Assembly (NCBI RefSeq): GCF_050753385.1
Contig: NZ_JBLZFZ010000011.1
Coordinates: 88,914 to 152,913 of the forward strand
From: Pantanalinema rosaneae
Lineage (GTDB): Bacteria; Cyanobacteriota; Cyanobacteriia; Leptolyngbyales; Leptolyngbyaceae
Direction of reading: 5' to 3'
Length of the DNA stretch: 64,000 bases
A model generated the notes under the pieces. The model was not told where the DNA came from. It did not search any database and saw only the letters and a program-made list of their open reading frames with translations. This document shows positions 60,712 through 64,000 of this stretch, piece after piece. Within the stretch, counting starts at the first letter, position 1; every line of letters starts with the position of its first letter. The position numbers were made by a program, and so were the translations under genes.

Positions 60712-62679
60712 TTACCAATCGAATCGGAGTCCCTGGCTAACGAGATAGCGACGCAGGTCAGTGATCTTGCCTTGGGGCACAATATCGGCAGGGGTGGTTG
60801 TGGCAGGCTGTTTCTTCAGCAGCCATCCAGCCGTTGACCCGGCGGCGGCTCCGGCACTCCATTCTCCGTAGTGAACTCGGGTAGCGGCATTGGCAATGTG
60901 AGTCACCGCGATCGCCTTGCCTCCGACCAGCATGTTGTTGACCCCTTGCGGAATCAGACTTTCGATCGGAATTTGAATTGGGCGGACTTTGGCTTCATCG
61001 GCAGGCGCACCCGTGGCTTCCCAGGAGGGGCCCCAGTTGCGATAACGGCAACCGTGAATGTCAATGTCGTAATGGGTCAGGGCGATCGTCGTGCGACTAA
61101 AATCCCGTCCCCCCTGCATATCGTTACGAATATCATTCTCTCGCACCGCAAAGCGCCGTTGTCCGTAAGCGGGTCGCCCAACAATTCGCCGTCCTTCGCG
61201 GAAATAAGGAATCATGCTCAGTCCAGAAGCAGTTTTCATCGGGGAATCGGCTCCGGATAAAAAGCTCAGGGGCAGATCGGGTTTGGCGTAGCGATTTAGC
61301 AACCAACGGGCAAACAGCAGGGCATGGTTTTCGGCATGGCGCAGTGCTACAACGGATACCCCCCCGAGCCAGTTCTGCCGTTGTCCGGAAATATCGAGCT
61401 GGTCATCGGTCAGAATCAGGGGCGGATCCATCCATCCCCAGTCGTTGCCGCGATTCCAGTTGATCACCGTGATATCACCGGGGGAAGGAATGCCTTTATC
61501 GGCGGGATCATTGCGAGTCGTGCTTAGAATGCGTCGATAGTGGAACAGGCTATGTCCAGCAAACATGGGGAATCCTTCCAGATCAAATTCCCGCTCATGC
61601 TCTTGTACGGCATAGTCAGATTTCACTTTAGCGAGTTCGGCTTTACTGATGCCGCGATCGTCCCGAATTGCCAGGGCAAAGGGAAAGGTAAAAGCCTGGG
61701 TGCAACTGGGATTATCGCGCAAGGGGGCATGGATTTCGCCCGAGGTCGCCTGGGATTCCGCCCCTAACCGATAGGGAATGTTTGCCCAACCAATCAGTTC
61801 TCCGGTATCCGTCGCATCAATCACAATCATGCGTTTGCCGGGAGGGGCTTGCAGCCGTAAGGGGGTTTTTTCAAACGTGGGATCGCTAGACCAGGCATAC
61901 CAGGTGGCGATTTCCTTAGATAGTCTGCCCTCGGGGACGTAGTTCGGTTGCCGGGGTGTGCGCCGTACCGCATAGATGGCGGTAATCTCATGTCCCGTCG
62001 CGTCAAATTCGGCTCCTTTAAAGGCGGTTTGGGTTGCCCAACGGCTCCCGGTCGCCTGACGAGCCGCCGTTTGAAGCAATTGACTTGATGCCAATGCCCC
62101 AGCTTCGGGCAAGAAACATAAACCACTGACCCAACAACTGTTTAAGTCGGAAACCCGTTGTTTCGGGGGTAAGGTTTCCCAGGCGGGTAGCTTGATTTCC
62201 TGCTGGGCAATTAAATCCTTGAAGTCAGTCCAACTTTTAGAAAAGTTCTGTTCTGCCTGCATCGTTTCTGATTCATCGATCGCAGGCACTCCCTGGGCAC
62301 TAATCTGTCCGCCTAACCAGGGGGAGAGTTCGATCAGGCAAGTTTGCACTCCGGACTTCATGGCATGGGCCGCTGCCGCTATGCCTCCCAGAGAACCCCC
62401 GACCACAACGACCTCACAATCCCAAACCTCCTTCGGGGTGGGTAGGGGAGACAGTTTCGGGCGGCTAATGGGAGGGAGAGAGACTAGAGTCTGCCCTGCC
62501 TCAGATGGTTGTGCGGTAGTGTCTTGCAACCCTGATGCACCTTCAGGCTGTTGCTGTGCCCCTGCCAGTAACGTTCCAAAGGTATGTCCAGCAATAAAAC
62601 TCACAATATATAAGCCAATCAGAATTGAAAACAACCGACGGCGAGGAGCCTTACGGCGTGGAGGTGTACGTCGTTTCAC
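60712..62679 (-). CDS. FAD-dependent oxidoreductase, membrane-anchored
   Basis: The 655-residue protein has a basic N-terminus and one hydrophobic segment (LFSILIGLYIVSFIAGHTFGTLLAG), a proline-rich linker, then a FAD-binding motif VVVGGSLGGIAAAAHAMKSG near 92 and LGGQISAQGVPAIDES after it. A matching C-terminal FAD segment is NNMLVGGKAIAVTHIANAATRVH. It fits the FAD-dependent oxidoreductase family PF12831. The substrate is unknown. The start is shared with a divergent gene about 150 bp away. Confidence 0.87.
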   Translation of the reverse strand: MKRRTPPRRKAPRRRLFSILIGLYIVSFIAGHTFGTLLAGAQQQPEGASGLQDTTAQPSEAGQTLVSLPPISRPKLSPLPTPKEVWDCEVVVVGGSLGGIAAAAHAMKSGVQTCLIELSPWLGGQISAQGVPAIDESETMQAEQNFSKSWTDFKDLIAQQEIKLPAWETLPPKQRVSDLNSCWVSGLCFLPEAGALASSQLLQTAARQATGSRWATQTAFKGAEFDATGHEITAIYAVRRTPRQPNYVPEGRLSKEIATWYAWSSDPTFEKTPLRLQAPPGKRMIVIDATDTGELIGWANIPYRLGAESQATSGEIHAPLRDNPSCTQAFTFPFALAIRDDRGISKAELAKVKSDYAVQEHEREFDLEGFPMFAGHSLFHYRRILSTTRNDPADKGIPSPGDITVINWNRGNDWGWMDPPLILTDDQLDISGQRQNWLGGVSVVALRHAENHALLFARWLLNRYAKPDLPLSFLSGADSPMKTASGLSMIPYFREGRRIVGRPAYGQRRFAVRENDIRNDMQGGRDFSRTTIALTHYDIDIHGCRYRNWGPSWEATGAPADEAKVRPIQIPIESLIPQGVNNMLVGGKAIAVTHIANAATRVHYGEWSAGAAAGSTAGWLLKKQPATTTPADIVPQGKITDLRRYLVSQGLRFDW

Positions 62680-62827
62680 ATGCGATTTACTGTGTCTAAC
62701 TCAAAGGTTGTAGCACAGAGATCAAATTTTGCCGCAAAAATTCGATCAGAAAATTTCCGATCGCCCACTGAAGTTGAAGATTAGTTGCGTTATTCGCGCA
62801 CCTAGACCCATGAGATCAGGAGAGGCG

Positions 62828-63981
62828 ATGTCACTAAAACGATCGATGATCCAAGCCTGTTTAGCGATCGTCCTAGGCGGTTGGATGCTGCTGGGTGTGG
62901 TTTTGCCTGCTGGGGCTGTTCCCATTCAGCAGATCCCGAATCCACGACAGACCGATGGCGGCTGGGTAACGGATATGGCACAGTTGCTCAATCCGGAGAC
63001 GAAACGGACGTTAAACCAGATGATTTCTAGATTAGAGCAACAAAATGGCACAGAAATTGCTGTCGTGACGGTTACCGATACAACTCCGGCGACGACTCCT
63101 AAACAGTTTGCGACTGCATTATTTAATGACTGGGGAATTGGTAAGCGGGGACAAGATAATGGTGTGTTATTGCTAATTTCCCGCGACGATCGCCGCGTCG
63201 AGATTGAGACAGGATATGGTATCGAGCCGATTTTATCCAATCAGCAGGTGGGGAAAATCATTCAGCATGAAATTCTGCCCCACTTCAAGTACGGCAATTT
63301 TTCGGCTGGGGTGCTATCGGGAACCTGGGCATTAGTCACCGCCCTGGAACACCCTGTCGTGTCCCCCGCGAGATCAGCCCATCTATCGGGACAACGGACA
63401 TATCAGGCGAATTTGACCGGGCTATTTTGGGTCTTAGCTGCCCTGGGATTTGGTTTAGTCGGCATTGTCGGGCGATCGCTGGTGTTCTTCCGTCCTACCT
63501 TTGTGCCTCCGGAGGGCAGATCGCGGAGCCGGTTAGGACGGGATCATGCGATTCACTGCCAGGATTGCCGCCAACCGATGACTGCTCTGCCACCTGAAAC
63601 GGTGCTGGAATATCTGAGCCGATCGGAGCAAGTGGCTCAAACCCTCGGGAGTATTCGCGTAGATGGTTGGCAATGTCCCATCTGCCACAGTCAGTTAAGC
63701 GGATTAGGATTGCATTTGCGTACCCAGGTGCTAGATGACTATCACGTTTGCCTCTGTCCGACCTGTGAGGAATTAACCGTTGAGCAAACCTCGGAACTCT
63801 TACAACCTGCTACGTTACAAGTTCCTGGTTTACAGCGAAGGGTAGAGCAATGCCGTTGTTGTGGCGATCGGCATGAATGGGAAGAAACAGTTCCTTATCA
63901 AGCTCCTTCTACCTATAGCGATAGTTATTGGGGGGATAGCGGGAGTGGAGGGGGTGGGGGTGACTTCGGTGGTGGTAGTAG
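62828..63981 (+). CDS. TPM-domain membrane protein (YgcG-like), truncated at contig end
   Basis: From the ATG at 62828 the frame runs 1154 bp until the adapter at 63982. An N-terminal hydrophobic signal (MIQACLAIVLGGWMLLGVVL) is followed by a TPM domain (about 40-190, with GTEIAVVTV, GKRGQDNGVLLLIS and GYGIEPILS). A transmembrane helix lies near 205-225, and several CxxC pairs (CQDC, CPIC, CPTC, CRCC) suggest zinc ribbons. The end is a Gly/Ser-rich tail (GSGGGGGDFGGGSS), typical of the family. The last residues are lost to the contig end, not by a stop. Confidence 0.88.
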
Positions 63982-64000
63982 CTGTCTCTTATACACATCT
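63982..64000. other. Nextera/Tn5 mosaic-end adapter sequence (library artefact)
   Basis: The final 19 bases are exactly CTGTCTCTTATACACATCT, the Tn5 transposase mosaic end used in Nextera libraries. It interrupts the Gly/Ser-rich coding tail and ends the window. I read it as untrimmed adapter at a contig end, not genomic DNA. Confidence 0.95.

Noticed and set aside
1..64000. A CRISPR array
   Set aside because: I saw no regularly spaced direct repeats of suitable length and no cas genes.

Overview
The window comes from a cyanobacterium, probably a filamentous Leptolyngbya/Oscillatoria-type or Nostoc-type lineage. The evidence is a full-length photosystem I PsaB, a DXCF cyanobacteriochrome, a ketocarotenoid pair (crtW plus glycosyltransferase), cyanophycin genes (cphA2-like plus cphB), a DUF4327 protein, and many HIP1 octamers (GCGATCGC). 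The last 19 bases (63982-64000) are the Nextera/Tn5 mosaic-end sequence, so the right edge is a contig end carrying untrimmed adapter.

Positions 1-30345 are an accessory island dominated by defence genes. (a) A minus-strand operon (13378 down past position 1) encodes a SNF2-type helicase with a DUF3883 tail, a DUF1156 DNA methyltransferase, a PIN toxin/antitoxin pair, a DUF499 ATPase, and a large gene with a nuclease-like N-terminus that runs off the left edge. Its composition resembles methylation-linked, DISARM/BREX-like defence clusters. (b) A divergent block follows. An XRE regulator and an ImmA/IrrE protease are on the minus strand. On the plus strand is a bacterial ubiquitin-like conjugation cassette: tandem ubiquitin-like protein, cysteine-less E2-like protein, JAB-E1 fusion, DUF6527. 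The intergenic region holds repeated ATGTCA/TGACAT boxes. (c) A QatABCD system follows 60 bp later, with qatD inverted and coupled to a yhcG-type nuclease gene. (d) A tyrosine recombinase, a polytopic membrane protein and a block of small accessory ORFs come next. The island ends at a 47-nt 3' fragment of a tRNA-Val(CAC), the expected footprint of integration into a tRNA gene.

From 30366 rightwards the genes look like host chromosome. There is a three-gene light-sensing operon: a biliverdin-type bacteriophytochrome, a response regulator, and a hybrid kinase with a cyanobacteriochrome GAF. Next are crtW and a carotenoid-type glycosyltransferase, then a minus-strand photosystem I group: a psaB without psaA, a PsaX-like and a PsaJ-like mini-gene, and two small membrane-protein genes. 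Beyond it lie an ABC-F ATPase, MtfA-like peptidase, AI-2E-type permease, cphA2/cphB, and a second two-component cluster (OmpR-like multi-receiver protein, multi-PAS kinase, single-domain regulator, pseudo-receiver). The window finishes with another XRE/ImmA pair, an FAD oxidoreductase and a truncated TPM-domain protein. Three copies of a short inverted-repeat element (MITE-like) are scattered in this part.

The most unusual material is the stacking of three multi-gene defence modules next to a tRNA-derived boundary, the E2-like protein without any cysteine, the operon joining a bacteriophytochrome to a cyanobacteriochrome kinase, and the solitary psaB with its own small-subunit genes.
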